Source: Bacteroides faecichinchillae JCM 17102 (GTDB lineage: Bacteria; Bacteroidota; Bacteroidia; Bacteroidales; Bacteroidaceae). Taken from it: DNA of 64,000 bases. A program made the translations under genes and the position numbers. Below are positions 19,898-29,790 of the stretch, one piece after another. The notes beneath the pieces are model-generated. The model had not been told where the DNA came from. It did no database searches and saw only the letters and a list, made by a program, of their open reading frames with translations. Location: NCBI RefSeq assembly GCF_000614145.1, contig NZ_BAKK01000015.1, forward strand, positions 40,993 through 104,992, in the 5' to 3' direction. The stretch's first letter is position 1; the number at the start of each line of letters is the position of its first letter.

Positions 19898-20683
19898 ATG
19901 GAACCAATGCAAAGAAAATCTTCTGCTACAGGCTTTTCCGGTAAAATTCTGATAGCTTCCCTTTTTATTATTTCGGGAATATTGTTGTTTGCTCGTAATG
20001 TAGGATGGATCACTACTGATTTATTCGATATTATTGTATCCTGGTACTCCTTATTAATTATACTGGGTGTTTATTCGATGTTTCGCCACCATATTATTAG
20101 CGGATTAATCTTATTGCTGATAGGAGTTTACTTTTTGCTTGGAGGACTTTCGTGTCTACCGGAAAATGCTCAAGCAATGATATGGCCTGTGGCATTGATC
20201 ATAGTAGGTATTCTTTTTCTTTTCAAATCTCGTCGCATGGGGCCTTGGGGACATGGACCTATGGCACATCATCATAGAGAATGGATGAGACATAAGAGAA
20301 GACCGGGGATGAATTTTATGGAGAACCAACAGCAAAGTGAATCGGTTGATGGTTTCCTCCGTTCTGAAAATGTTTGGGGGACAGCACGACATGCTGTACT
20401 TGATGAACTTTTCAAAGGAGCGACAGTACACACTTCTTTTGGGGGGACTACGATTGATTTACGGCATACGCATCTTGCACCAGGAGAAACCTACATTGAT
20501 TTGGACTGTAGCTGGGGAGGAGTTGAAATTTATGTTCCTTCTGATTGGAAAGTTCTGTTCAAATGCAACACTTTCTTTGGAGGATGTGATGATAAACGTT
20601 GGCAGGACGGGAAAATAAATAAAGAATGTATATTGGTGATTCGGGGAACACTTTCTTTCGGAGGCATCGAGGTTAAAGACTAA
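19898..20683 (+). CDS. LiaF-like membrane protein
   Basis: This 261-aa protein has four closely spaced N-terminal transmembrane helices (about residues 15-110), as in the LiaF/DUF5668 N-terminal region. A His/Met/Arg-rich linker (GPWGHGPMAHHHREWMRHKRR) follows, then a soluble C-terminal beta domain of the LiaF type (FKGATVHTSFGGTTIDLRHT and later FGGIEVKD). LiaF-type proteins act in envelope-stress sensing in Firmicutes; here it is 3 bp upstream of a membrane-bound LytTR regulator, suggesting a two-gene membrane sensing unit. The linker could bind metal, but that is only inference. A second Met at 19907 is an alternative start. Confidence 0.8.
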   Translation: MEPMQRKSSATGFSGKILIASLFIISGILLFARNVGWITTDLFDIIVSWYSLLIILGVYSMFRHHIISGLILLLIGVYFLLGGLSCLPENAQAMIWPVALIIVGILFLFKSRRMGPWGHGPMAHHHREWMRHKRRPGMNFMENQQQSESVDGFLRSENVWGTARHAVLDELFKGATVHTSFGGTTIDLRHTHLAPGETYIDLDCSWGGVEIYVPSDWKVLFKCNTFFGGCDDKRWQDGKINKECILVIRGTLSFGGIEVKD

Positions 20684-20686
20684 AAT

Positions 20687-21499
20687 ATGAAAGTACATCC
20701 GATTATAGATTATCCTTACCGTTGGATTCCTATATTGGCACTGGGACTGATTCTTGTAATTATTCAAGTGGTTATGATGTCCGGATATGCCGGAGTCGAT
20801 TATGTACCTGCTGTGATAGATGGTATTGCAACAATTGGTTGGTTGATGGCATTAGGTTATCTGGCATGGTTTGTCGTGGGATTTGTTTCTGTGCTGCAGG
20901 CTGAGGTGATTGTGCTAGTTACAGGTATTCTGATTTGGTTGGCTGGCAGTTTCATGGTTTGTGATGTGATGGAACGTATTATAGGTATTACTTATACATC
21001 TTTTGCACCGACAATCCCTTTTCGCTTATTATTTGGTATTCCTATTTGGATGGTAATTCTTCTTTGGTATCGTTTGATAGTGGCAAATGAAGAAGTTCAA
21101 AATCAGGAAATGACAAAGGAGACTATTGTTTCACGATTGGAAGAAGGACTTGAGCCACCTAAAGTTGAGTTGATAGATCGTATTACAGTCAAAGATGGTT
21201 CTCGTATTCACCTGATCACGACTGATGAATTAATTTATATCCAAGCTTGTGGAGACTACGTAATGTTGGTCACTCCTTCAGGCGAATATGTGAAGGAGCA
21301 AACGATGAAATATTTTGAGACTCATTTGCCACAAGAAATATTTGTTCGTATTCATCGTTCAACGATTGTCAATGTGACACAGATTTCACGTGTAGAACTT
21401 TTTGGAAAAGAAACTTATCAATTGCTGTTGAAAAATGGAGTAAAACTTCGAGTAAGTCTTTCGGGTTATAGATTGTTGAAAGAACGATTGGGATTATAG
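20687..21499 (+). CDS. Membrane-anchored LytTR family transcriptional regulator
   Basis: This 270-aa protein has four transmembrane helices in residues 12-135 and a C-terminal LytTR DNA-binding domain (about 160-268: IHLITTDELIYIQACGDYV, then EIFVRIHRSTIVNVTQISRV). It has no receiver domain, so it is not a standard response regulator; signals are probably sensed in or at the membrane. It is translated 3 bp after the LiaF-like gene, and the two likely form a sensor/regulator pair. Confidence 0.88.
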   Translation: MKVHPIIDYPYRWIPILALGLILVIIQVVMMSGYAGVDYVPAVIDGIATIGWLMALGYLAWFVVGFVSVLQAEVIVLVTGILIWLAGSFMVCDVMERIIGITYTSFAPTIPFRLLFGIPIWMVILLWYRLIVANEEVQNQEMTKETIVSRLEEGLEPPKVELIDRITVKDGSRIHLITTDELIYIQACGDYVMLVTPSGEYVKEQTMKYFETHLPQEIFVRIHRSTIVNVTQISRVELFGKETYQLLLKNGVKLRVSLSGYRLLKERLGL

Positions 21500-21642
21500 T
21501 TTTAAGTATTGAGAGACTTCTCATACTATTTTGAAACCTTATTTTTTCGAGTACATTAGTAAAAGTATAGAGATATTGTCTTCTTAAGTCATATGTGTAA
21601 AAGCTTAATTTTTTCTTTCTTCAACTCTGATAAGAATATTAC

Positions 21643-21672
21643 AATGGGAGATACAGAAAATGCACTCCCATT
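21643..21672. terminator. Possible bidirectional terminator between convergent genes
   Basis: A perfect 8-bp stem (AATGGGAG with CTCCCATT) and 14-nt loop lies between the LytTR stop (21499) and the WG-repeat stop (21697), which converge. T tracts are weak on both sides. Confidence 0.4.
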
Positions 21673-21696
21673 GATCATTATTCTTTGAGTGAATTA

Positions 21697-22832
21697 TTAA
21701 ACTTCATTACCCATCTCATCAATAAATATCATTTTATTATTTCTTTGTGCTTTAGCACGACCATTATGAAATTTTCCGATATAGTTATATTCAACTGGAA
21801 CAATAATCTTTCCTGTAGAATTGATGATTCCTTGTTTCTTGCCTTTATGTACGTGGGCACGATTGTTTTCAAAATTTCCAATATGAGTATATTCAATCGG
21901 AACAATAACTTTTCCTTCTGAATCGATTATCCCTATTTTTCCGTCTTTATATACACGAGCACGATTGTTCTCAAAATTTCCGATATTAGTGTATTCTATT
22001 GGAATGATAACTTTTCCTTCAGAATTAATAATTCCAATTTTTCCGTCTTTATATGCACGAGTACGATTGTTTTCAAAATTTCCGATATTAGTGTATTCAG
22101 TTGGAATAATAACCTTTCCTTCAGAATCAATAATTCCAATTTTCCCGTCTTTATAAGCCCGGCGCGGTTATTCTCGAAATTTCCGATATTAGTATATTCA
22201 GTTGGAATAATAACCTTTCCTTCAGAATCAATAATTCCAATCTTTCCGTTTTTATATGCTCGAGCACGGTTGTTTTCAAAGTTTCCAATATTAGTATATT
22301 CAATTGGAATAATAACTTTTCCTTCAGAATCAATAATTCCAATCTTTCCGTCTTTATAAGCCCGAGCACGATTGTTCTTAAAGTTCCCAATATTAGTATA
22401 TTCAATCGGAATAATAACCTTTCCTTCAGAATTGATAATTCCTAATTTCTTGTCTTTATAAGCTCGGGCACGATTGTTCTCAAAATTTCCGATATGAGAA
22501 TATTCTAGAGGGATAACAATTTTACCATTAATATCTATTGCTCCATATTTCCCACTCTCATATTGTTCTTTTTTATGTTCCAAATTAATCAAAGGAAAAA
22601 TCAGAGAGTTATTGTCATTTTCTGTTTTTCTCCATGTACCGTGTTGAGCTACTTTTGCTATATTATTTTTAAACTTATAAATCACGTCATAAATGGGTTC
22701 GGTTACCTTTTTTTGATTGACAATAAGACCATATTTTCCTTTTTCCGAATAAACATCAATTTTTTGAGCTTTCAAGAATGAAGAAATGGTGAATAGCATA
22801 ATCATGCTGATAAAGAATAATTTTTTTTCCAT
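21697..22832 (-). CDS. WG-repeat protein, with one apparent 1-bp deletion
   Basis: An exported protein (signal peptide residues 1-22, ending SSFLKAQ) is followed by about nine WG/KWG-type repeats. The core consensus, in the form IGIIDSEGKVIIP-EYTNIG then NFENNRARAYKDGK, repeats every 34 aa (102 bp). The frame breaks near 22160, where CGCGCCGGG lacks one C relative to sister repeats; restoring it lets the reading continue to TAA at 21697 for 378 aa. The last repeat diverges (GRAKAQRNNKMIFIDEMGNEV). Such repeats are thought to mediate binding; partner unknown. Repeats at the DNA level are very similar, which could also cause slippage or misassembly. Confidence 0.85.
21790..22545. repeat. Tandem 102-bp repeats inside the WG-repeat gene
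   Basis: Seven to eight consecutive copies of a 102-bp unit encode the 34-aa WG repeat. Inner copies are close to identical in sequence, indicating recent expansion or homogenisation by recombination. Wrong-frame translation of the same DNA gives spurious leucine-rich ORFs. Confidence 0.85.
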
Positions 22833-23112
22833 ATAATCTAAGTATTAGTTTCCTATTGGCAGAATTAAGTTAATGTATATTCAACTCGGTCAATAAGCTT
22901 TGTTTTATCTTATTTATCTCTTGTAGGATTGTAGACATACGGTTTCACTGTTTGATAGATAAATAAAATTACGATTTACTTCTCTATTTTGAACTCTGTT
23001 TTTTATTTCAAACTATAAATATAGATTCTGCTAATTCTATTTTGATTCGAAAACAGGTAAACTAACCTGAATTTAATTTGGTCAATTATTTTTTTGAATT
23101 TAAGCTACCTAT

Positions 23113-25317
23113 TTATTGAATCTGAATATTTATGGATCGTAAATCTTCCGCCTTCGAACTGCTCCCATAATATATTTTATATGTTCCATCAATGGGATGC
23201 ATAGTATTGGTCGTTGAATCAAACCATTCGAATGAATCATAAGGAAGCTCAATATTTACATTTTGTTTTTCACCTTTAGCTATGTTCACTCTTTGGAAAG
23301 CCCGAAGAGTTTTTTGTGGTCCTTCTTTATCGTCCGGGCGACTAATATACACTTGTACAACTTCTGCTCCATCCTGTTGTCCGACATTCTTTACCGGAAT
23401 AGTGAGAATAACCTTTTCTCCTTTCTGCAGTTTTGATTGATTCAATTTAGCCTTTCCGTATGAAAAGCGTGTATAACTCAATCCATAGCCGAAAGGAAAT
23501 AGCGGTTCTTCAGTCATGTAGCGATAAGTACGTCCTTTCATCGAATAATTTTCATAATCCGGTAATTGTTCCAAACCTTTATAGAATGTAATAGGTAGAC
23601 GTCCGGATGGATTGTAATCTCCAAAAAGTACGTCTGCAATAGCTGATCCACCTGCTTGACCGGGATACCAAGCTTGCAGAATAGCGTTACAGTTCTCACT
23701 CTCGGGAACAATTGCCATTGCCGAACCTGAGAAATTAATGAATACAACTTTCTTTCCATTATTCTTTAGAAGAGAAAGAACTTCACGTTGAATAGCTGGT
23801 AACTCGATGTCTGTGCGGTCACCACCTTTGAATCCGGTAACTGATACATCCATTTCTTCTCCTTCCAATTGTGGCGAGATACCTCCGGCAAAAATGATAA
23901 CGTCCGCATCTTTCACTTTGTCCATAAGTACTTGTTCGTTCAGAACAGATTTTTGTGCAGTAATATCTTTTGAATGGATAGCATCTGTCAGCCCACATAT
24001 AGGTTCATAAATAATTTGTGTCTGAGGTAGTTTAGCTCTGATTCCTTCCAATAAAGTGACAGTATGTGACGGGAAACCATTGTAATTACCCCATTGCATA
24101 ACAGAATCATTAGCATTTGGACCGATCACAGCGACTTTCATCTGACGGTTTAAAGGGAGTAGATTATCTTTGTTTTGTAACAGCACTAGACTTTCATGTG
24201 CTATTTTTAGTGCCAATTCTTTATGTTTAGGACAATCAACAACTGAATAAGGTATTTCCGCCCAAGGATGGGTTGGATTCATCTCTCCCAGTTCAAAACG
24301 TGCTTTTAATAATCTTCTGACGGAAGTATTGATTTTTTCTTCTGAAATTAATCCTTGTTTTGCGGCTTCTGTAATACTCTTGTAATTATCTCCACACTCA
24401 AGATCAGTACCACTCAGAACAGCATCTACAGAAGCATGTGCTGCATCTGGATGAGTATTGTGATGGTGAGGTTGGAAGAAATCTCCAATTGCTCCACAGT
24501 CAGAAACAACAATTCCTTTGTATCCCCATTCGTTACGGAGAATCTGCGTGAGTAAACGTTTGCTACCACAACATGGGTCACCTTCAAAACGGTTGTAAGC
24601 ACACATCACTTCTTTTACTCCAGCTTTTTGTACCAAGTCTTTAAATGCCGGAAGATAAGTTTCCCATAAATCTCTAGGATCTATATTTTCAGCATTGAAA
24701 TTATGGCGATTCCATTCCGGACCGGAATGTACGGCATAGTGTTTGGCGCAGGCATGAAGTTTATTATATTTAGCATCTTCCGGTCCTTGTAACCCCCTGA
24801 CTACAGCTATACCCATTCGACCTGTCAGGTAAGGATCTTCTCCATAAGTTTCTTGTCCGCGTCCCCAACGCGGGTCACGAAAGATATTGATGTTAGGAGT
24901 CCATACTGTAAGACCTTTATAACGATCATATTGTCCTTTTTCATTGAAATTGCGATTTTTGGCACGTGCCTCATCTGATACGGCATTAAAAACCTCATAA
25001 AGCAAAACATCATCGAAAGAGGCGGCCATACCGATAGATTGTGGAAAAACAGTAGCCCGTCCGGCACGTGCTATGCCATGTAGAGCTTCGCTCCACCACT
25101 CATATGGCTTAATACCTAGACGTGGAATGGCTGGCGACGCATTTTGCATTAAAGATACTTTTTCTTCCAACGTTAGTCGTTGAAGTAAGTCATCTGTCCG
25201 TTGTTCAGCTGATAGTTTGATATCCTGATAAGGATACTGTTCTGGTGCATTGTTCTGCGCCTGTGTTTGGAATATACAGGTTACTGCAAAACATGCTATG
25301 GTCCACTGTCTTATCAT
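23113..25317 (-). CDS. GH3 family glycoside hydrolase (beta-xylosidase/glucosidase type)
   Basis: This 734-aa secreted enzyme has a signal peptide (residues 1-20, ending QTQAQ). The GH3 N-terminal TIM barrel spans about 40-360 and carries the nucleophile Asp273 in GIVVSDCGAI, with WTPNINIFRDPRWGRGQETYGEDPYL and KHYAVHSGPE substrate-pocket motifs. A C-terminal alpha/beta sandwich and a fibronectin type III-like domain follow (residues of about 640-720: VTIPVKNVGQQDGAEVVQVY-like strands). The motif set is closest to xylan/arabinose-acting GH3 enzymes, but substrate cannot be fixed from sequence. It stands alone, without susC/susD. Confidence 0.93.
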   Translation of the reverse strand: MIRQWTIACFAVTCIFQTQAQNNAPEQYPYQDIKLSAEQRTDDLLQRLTLEEKVSLMQNASPAIPRLGIKPYEWWSEALHGIARAGRATVFPQSIGMAASFDDVLLYEVFNAVSDEARAKNRNFNEKGQYDRYKGLTVWTPNINIFRDPRWGRGQETYGEDPYLTGRMGIAVVRGLQGPEDAKYNKLHACAKHYAVHSGPEWNRHNFNAENIDPRDLWETYLPAFKDLVQKAGVKEVMCAYNRFEGDPCCGSKRLLTQILRNEWGYKGIVVSDCGAIGDFFQPHHHNTHPDAAHASVDAVLSGTDLECGDNYKSITEAAKQGLISEEKINTSVRRLLKARFELGEMNPTHPWAEIPYSVVDCPKHKELALKIAHESLVLLQNKDNLLPLNRQMKVAVIGPNANDSVMQWGNYNGFPSHTVTLLEGIRAKLPQTQIIYEPICGLTDAIHSKDITAQKSVLNEQVLMDKVKDADVIIFAGGISPQLEGEEMDVSVTGFKGGDRTDIELPAIQREVLSLLKNNGKKVVFINFSGSAMAIVPESENCNAILQAWYPGQAGGSAIADVLFGDYNPSGRLPITFYKGLEQLPDYENYSMKGRTYRYMTEEPLFPFGYGLSYTRFSYGKAKLNQSKLQKGEKVILTIPVKNVGQQDGAEVVQVYISRPDDKEGPQKTLRAFQRVNIAKGEKQNVNIELPYDSFEWFDSTTNTMHPIDGTYKIYYGSSSKAEDLRSINIQIQ

Positions 25318-25960
25318 TACTTTATGGTTTTAGATATTGTTTAACTGGGGCAATTTTCTTTAAATATTGGGAAAAGAGTACTTATTTAACATTTTACTAT
25401 TAGTGATTCCTTTAGAGTGGTGTTACTAATAAAAAATAATTTTCCTAATAGAATTTCCGGTTAGCAACGAGCTGTTCAGAAATTTTAGGAAAGGACAAAA
25501 TAATTAGTTGTTTCATAGTAATTGTTTTAATGTTTAAGCAAAAATAAGGAAAACAATATGGAATTAAAAGCATAAATTGAAAATTGAATAAAAAAAAGTT
25601 TTTTATCTATATTTTTATATCTAATAAAGTGTATGCTCTTTATTGACAGTTGATTATTTATATATTATAAATGAGTCTTAATAAAAAGCCTTAAAAAATC
25701 CTCTTTACGTCCTAATCTAGGATATAAAGAGGAAATTTTCTTGACGAGAGTTGCATGGGGTATGGTGAGATGAAATCATAATTGGGGAATAAATTGCACA
25801 ATACTTTCACAAGTGTCCTCTCATCATTGCCTAAAATCTAGGCAAAATTAATTAATAATTTTTATAATCGGCTATATATATTAAAATATCTTATAAACTT
25901 TATGAATATTTTGATATATTGAATATATTTTGGGATGACTTTTAGGACTCATTGATTTTT
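25318..25960. other. Long AT-rich intergenic region with two hairpins
   Basis: About 640 bp lies between divergent genes. A possible minus-strand -7 element TATTTTTG for the GH3 gene lies at 25546-25539. A two-part hairpin at 25697-25738 (TCCTCTTTA...TAAAGAGGA, enclosing CCTAATCTAGG) and a perfect TTGCCTA/TAGGCAA stem at 25827-25845 are present; both share the CCTA...TAGG core, so they may be copies of one element. I see no gene. Confidence 0.5.
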
Positions 25961-25962
25961 AC

Positions 25963-25970
25963 TATCTTTG
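25963..25970 (+). promoter_or_regulatory. -7 promoter element for the radical SAM gene
   Basis: TATCTTTG matches TAnnTTTG, 31 bp before the ATG at 26002. Confidence 0.6.
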
Positions 25971-26001
25971 TCAATTCAACTAAGAAGTAATCCAGAAATA
26001 T

Positions 26002-26976
26002 ATGAATGAGAATTTTTTATATAATGACTTCCCCACTTTTCTAAAGAAGTATTTTTCTTACAAGGTACAAAAAATATCATTGAATGCAGGTTTCACATGT
26101 CCCAATCGTGATGGTACAAAAGGATGGGGAGGATGTACTTACTGCAATAATCAGACGTTCAATCCGGACTATTGTCGGACGGAAAAGTCAATTGCTGTTC
26201 AGTTGGAAGAAGGAAAACGCTTTTTTGCGCATAAATACCCGGAAATGAAATATCTGGCATATTTTCAAGCCTATACGAATACATATGCGGAATTAGAAGG
26301 ATTGAAACGAAAATATGAAGAGGCTTTGGAAGTTGAAGGGGTAGTTGGTCTGGTTATTGGTACGCGACCAGATTGTATGCCGGGAGATTTACTTCGGTAT
26401 TTGGAAGAACTGAATCGACATACTTTTCTAATGGTAGAATATGGAATGGAAAGTACTTTTGATGAAACTTTACAGCGCATTAACAGGGGACATACTTATA
26501 AGGATACGATTGAAGCAGTTTGTCGTACTGCTGATTGTGGCATTTTAACCGGGGGGCATATAATTCTGGGACTTCCTGTCGAAACTCATGATACAATGGT
26601 AATGCAAGCAGAAGTTCTTTCTGAGTTGCCAATTTCAACTTTAAAAATTCATCAATTACAGTTGATACGTGGAACTCGTATGGCGAAGGAATATATGGAT
26701 AATCCATCTGATTTTCATTTATTTATGGATGTTGATGAATATATTGATCTGGTAATTGATTATGTGGAACATTTACGTCCTGATTTGGTAATAGAGCGTT
26801 TTATTTCTCAATCTCCTAAGGATTTGTTGATTGCTCCGGATTGGGGATTAAAAAATTATGAATTTGTAACTCGTTTGCAAAAAAGAATGAAAGAAAGGGG
26901 AGCTTATCAGGGGAAGAGGTATAAGGATTCAGAAAAAAAAGTTATTTTTGCAGATGATAAGTTCACCATTGAATAG
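26002..26976 (+). CDS. TIGR01212 family radical SAM protein (YhcC-like)
   Basis: This 324-aa protein carries Elp3-like radical SAM sequences. The FeS cluster cysteines are in TCPNRDGTKGWGGCTYCNN (residues of about 33-51), an extended C-x(n)-C-x2-C arrangement typical of the YhcC/TIGR01212 family. GTRPDCMPGDLL, MVEYGMEST and LKIHQLQLIRGT are further conserved blocks. Its substrate is not established with certainty. It is followed 55 bp later by the flavodiiron gene on the same strand. Intact reading frame. Confidence 0.92.
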   Translation: MNENFLYNDFPTFLKKYFSYKVQKISLNAGFTCPNRDGTKGWGGCTYCNNQTFNPDYCRTEKSIAVQLEEGKRFFAHKYPEMKYLAYFQAYTNTYAELEGLKRKYEEALEVEGVVGLVIGTRPDCMPGDLLRYLEELNRHTFLMVEYGMESTFDETLQRINRGHTYKDTIEAVCRTADCGILTGGHIILGLPVETHDTMVMQAEVLSELPISTLKIHQLQLIRGTRMAKEYMDNPSDFHLFMDVDEYIDLVIDYVEHLRPDLVIERFISQSPKDLLIAPDWGLKNYEFVTRLQKRMKERGAYQGKRYKDSEKKVIFADDKFTIE

Positions 26977-27031
26977 ATATCAGACTTTAACAGATATCAA
27001 GTGGTGAGGCGAAATTAATTAAAGTTGAAGA

Positions 27032-28226
27032 ATGGAACAGAAAACAAGAATTAAAGGAAATATCCACTATGTGGGAGTGAATGACCGTAGCAAACATCGT
27101 TTTGAATCGATGTGGCCTTTACCCTACGGAGTTTCGTATAACTCTTATCTGATTGATGATGAAATGATTGCTTTGATTGATACTGTTGATATCTGTTATT
27201 TTGAGGTATATCTGCGGAAAATCAAACAAGTGATCGGCGAACGTCCTATCGATTATTTGATTATAAACCACATGGAACCGGATCATTCAGGATCTATTCG
27301 ATTGATTAAGCAACATTATCCGAATATTATTATTGTAGGTAATAAACAAACATTCGGTATGATTGAAGGTTTTTATGGAGTAACTGGTGAACAATATTTG
27401 GTAAAAGACGGAGATTTCCTTGCTTTAGGTCGTCATAAACTTCGTTTTTATATGACTCCTATGGTGCATTGGCCGGAAACGATGATGACATTTGATGAGA
27501 CAGACGGTGTTCTCTTTTCTGGTGATGGATTCGGTTGTTTCGGTACGCTGGATGGCGGTTTTTTGGATATCCGTATGAATCTGGATAAATATTGGGGAGA
27601 GATGGTTCGTTATTATTCTAATATTGTAGGGAAATATGGTAGTCCCGTTCAAAAAGCTTTGCAGAAATTGGGAGGGCTTCCTATATCTACTATTTGTTCT
27701 ACACACGGACCTGTTTGGACGAAGAATATAGCGAAAGTGATTGGCATTTATGACGTTTGAGTCGTTATGATGCTGACGAAGGTGTAGTGATAGCTTATGG
27801 CAGCATGTATGGAAATACGGAACAAATGGCTGAAGCAATTGCTGCAGAACTTTCTGCACAAGGTATCAAAAATATTGTTATGCACAATGTGACGAAGAGT
27901 CACCCATCTTATATTATAGCGGATATTTTCCGGTATAAGGGATTAATTATTGGTTCTCCTACTTATAGTAATCAGATTTTCCCGGAAGTGGAGTCTCTAT
28001 TATCTAAGATTTTAGTGCGTGAGCTTAAAGGACGTTATTTGGGAATGTTCGGATCTTATACATGGGCAGGCGCTGCTGTGAAGCGTATGGCTGAATTTGC
28101 TGAAAAAAGTAAATTTGAGTTGGTAGGCAATCCGGTGGAAATGAAACAGGCAATGCAGGATATTACCTATACTCAATGTGAGAATCTGGCTTGTGCATGG
28201 CGAACCGTTTGAAGAAAGACCGTTAA
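27032..28226 (+). CDS. FprA-type flavodiiron protein, with two apparent 1-bp deletions
   Basis: Flavodiiron proteins reduce O2 or NO to protect anaerobes. The N-terminal metallo-beta-lactamase-like domain has the diiron ligands in NHMEPDHSGSI, MVHWPETM, SGDGFG and STHGPVW. The C-terminal flavodoxin domain has the FMN loop YGSMYGNTEQMA and GSYTWAGAA. The frame breaks between the domains near 27756 (GACC read as GAC; restoring gives YDRLSRYDADEG) and again near 28199 (CAA read as CA; restoring gives LARAMANRLKKDR then TAA at 28224). The corrected length is 398 aa, normal for the family. Cytoplasmic; the electron donor is probably a rubredoxin. Confidence 0.9.
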
Positions 28227-28271
28227 TAGTGATAGATAAATTTATTGACTAACCTATAAAATAATCGACTT

Positions 28272-29082
28272 ATGAGACTTATTATTCAGCCGGACTATCA
28301 GTCCGTATCTCTGTGGGCTGCACATTATGTTGCTGCAAAAATAAAGCTGCCAATCCAACCCCCGATCAACCATTTGTATTGGGCTGCCCTACCGGATCTT
28401 CTCCTTTGGGTATGTATAAAGCTTTGATCGACCTGAATAAAAAAGGAATCATTTCTTTCCAGAATGTTGTAACATTCAACATGGATGAATATGTAGGATT
28501 ACCAAAAGAACATCCGGAGAGTTACTATTCATTTATGTGGAACAATTTCTTTAGTCACATTGATATCAAACCGGAGAATACTAACATTCTGAACGGTAAT
28601 GCTCCTGATTTGGATGCAGAATGTGCACGTTATGAAGAAAAAATAAAGTCTTATGGTGGTATCGACCTTTTCATGGGTGGTATTGGCCCTGACGGACATA
28701 TTGCTTTCAATGAACCGGGTTCTTCTTTAACTTCACGTACCCGTCAGAAAACGCTGACTACAGATACGATTATTGCCAATTCCCGTTTCTTTGATAATGA
28801 TATTAATAAGGTTCCTAAAACAGCTTTGACAGTAGGTGTAGGTACTGTACTTTCTGCTAAGGAAGTGATGATTATCGTAAATGGCCATAATAAAGCTCGT
28901 GCATTGTATCAAGCAGTAGAGGTCCAATCACTCAAATGTGGACAATTAGTGCTTTGCAGATGCATGAAAAAGGAATCATTGTTTGTGATGATGCTGCTAC
29001 TGAAGAACTGCGAGTAGGTACTTACCGTTATTTCAAAGATATTGAAGCTGGGCATTTGGATCCGGAATCATTAATTAAGTAA
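28272..29082 (+). CDS. nagB: Glucosamine-6-phosphate deaminase, with two apparent 1-bp deletions
   Basis: NagB converts glucosamine-6-phosphate to fructose-6-phosphate and ammonia. The start [13 protein letters not shown] at 28272 is clear. The frame is lost near 28346 (AAAA read as AAA, after VAAKIK) and again near 28922 (GGG read as GG, after LYQAVE). With both bases restored the protein is exactly 270 aa, ends in DPESLIK and has the family motifs [22 protein letters not shown] and [18 protein letters not shown]. The apparent damage therefore looks like consensus error. A terminator follows at 29107. Confidence 0.92.
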
Positions 29083-29106
29083 TCGGTAATTCTTAATTGA
29101 GATAAG

Positions 29107-29147
29107 AAATGGGCTGCATCGCGTTTGAAGTGATGGCAGCCCATTTT
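29107..29147. terminator. Bidirectional terminator between nagB and the YciO/Sua5 gene
   Basis: An 11-bp stem (AAATGGGCTGC with GCAGCCCATTT), with an 18-nt loop, lies between converging genes. T-rich sequence follows on the plus strand. Confidence 0.75.
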
Positions 29148-29160
29148 ATGTTCAAGTCTC

Positions 29161-29775
29161 TTAGATTTCTTCCAACCAGCCTTTACCTTGTCGGACTATT
29201 TCCGGTTCAACATCTGTACATTTTACAATTGTTGATGGTTCTATTCCTCCGATGCCTCCATCAATTACCAGATCTACGATATCTCCGAATTTCTCATCTA
29301 CTAATTCCGGATCAGTCATATATTCCAGTTCCTCATGCTCCTCGTAAGGAAGAGTAGTAGTCATAATGGGAGCATCCAATAGGCGAGCTATTTCACGTAT
29401 AATATTGTTGTTCGGCATACGAATACCTACCTCTTTCCGGTTACGGAAGATTTTTGGCAAACGGTTTGTCCCATTCAGAATAAAAGTGAACGGACCGGGA
29501 AGATTATGTTTCATCAGTTTGAATACGCTGTTGTTCACTTTGGCGTATTCACTGATACTGCTTAAATCATAACAGATGATAGATAAATTGTTTTTGCGTG
29601 GATCGATATCTTTGATTCGGCAGATACGTTCGATAGCACGTTCTTTCAGTCCGTGGCAACCAATGGCATACGTCGTATCAGTAGGATAAATGATAAGTCC
29701 GCCATCATTTAAGATGTCAATAACCCGTTGCAAATCTTGCTGGTTATTATTTTTATCATATAGTTTTAAAAGCAT
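29161..29775 (-). CDS. L-threonylcarbamoyladenylate synthase family protein (YciO/YrdC/Sua5)
   Basis: This 204-aa protein has the YrdC fold. Motifs include GGLIIYPTDTTYAIGCH (nucleotide/threonine pocket), KNNLSIICYDLS, LPGPFTFIL, VGIRMPNN and the closing STIVKCTDVEPEIVRQGKG. The best-known members make threonylcarbamoyl-AMP for the t6A modification of tRNA; this one looks like the short YciO-type paralogue, whose role is less certain. It is the last gene of the minus-strand operon with the AsmA-like gene (15-bp gap). Confidence 0.88.
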   Translation of the reverse strand: MLLKLYDKNNNQQDLQRVIDILNDGGLIIYPTDTTYAIGCHGLKERAIERICRIKDIDPRKNNLSIICYDLSSISEYAKVNNSVFKLMKHNLPGPFTFILNGTNRLPKIFRNRKEVGIRMPNNNIIREIARLLDAPIMTTTLPYEEHEELEYMTDPELVDEKFGDIVDLVIDGGIGGIEPSTIVKCTDVEPEIVRQGKGWLEEI

Positions 29776-29790
29776 AAGTTTACTTTTTAT

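Noticed and set aside
22151..22405. Leucine-rich ORF on the minus strand inside the WG-repeat gene
   Set aside because: It is the 102-bp repeat read in the wrong frame; the periodic LLILKE pattern arises from the repeat DNA.
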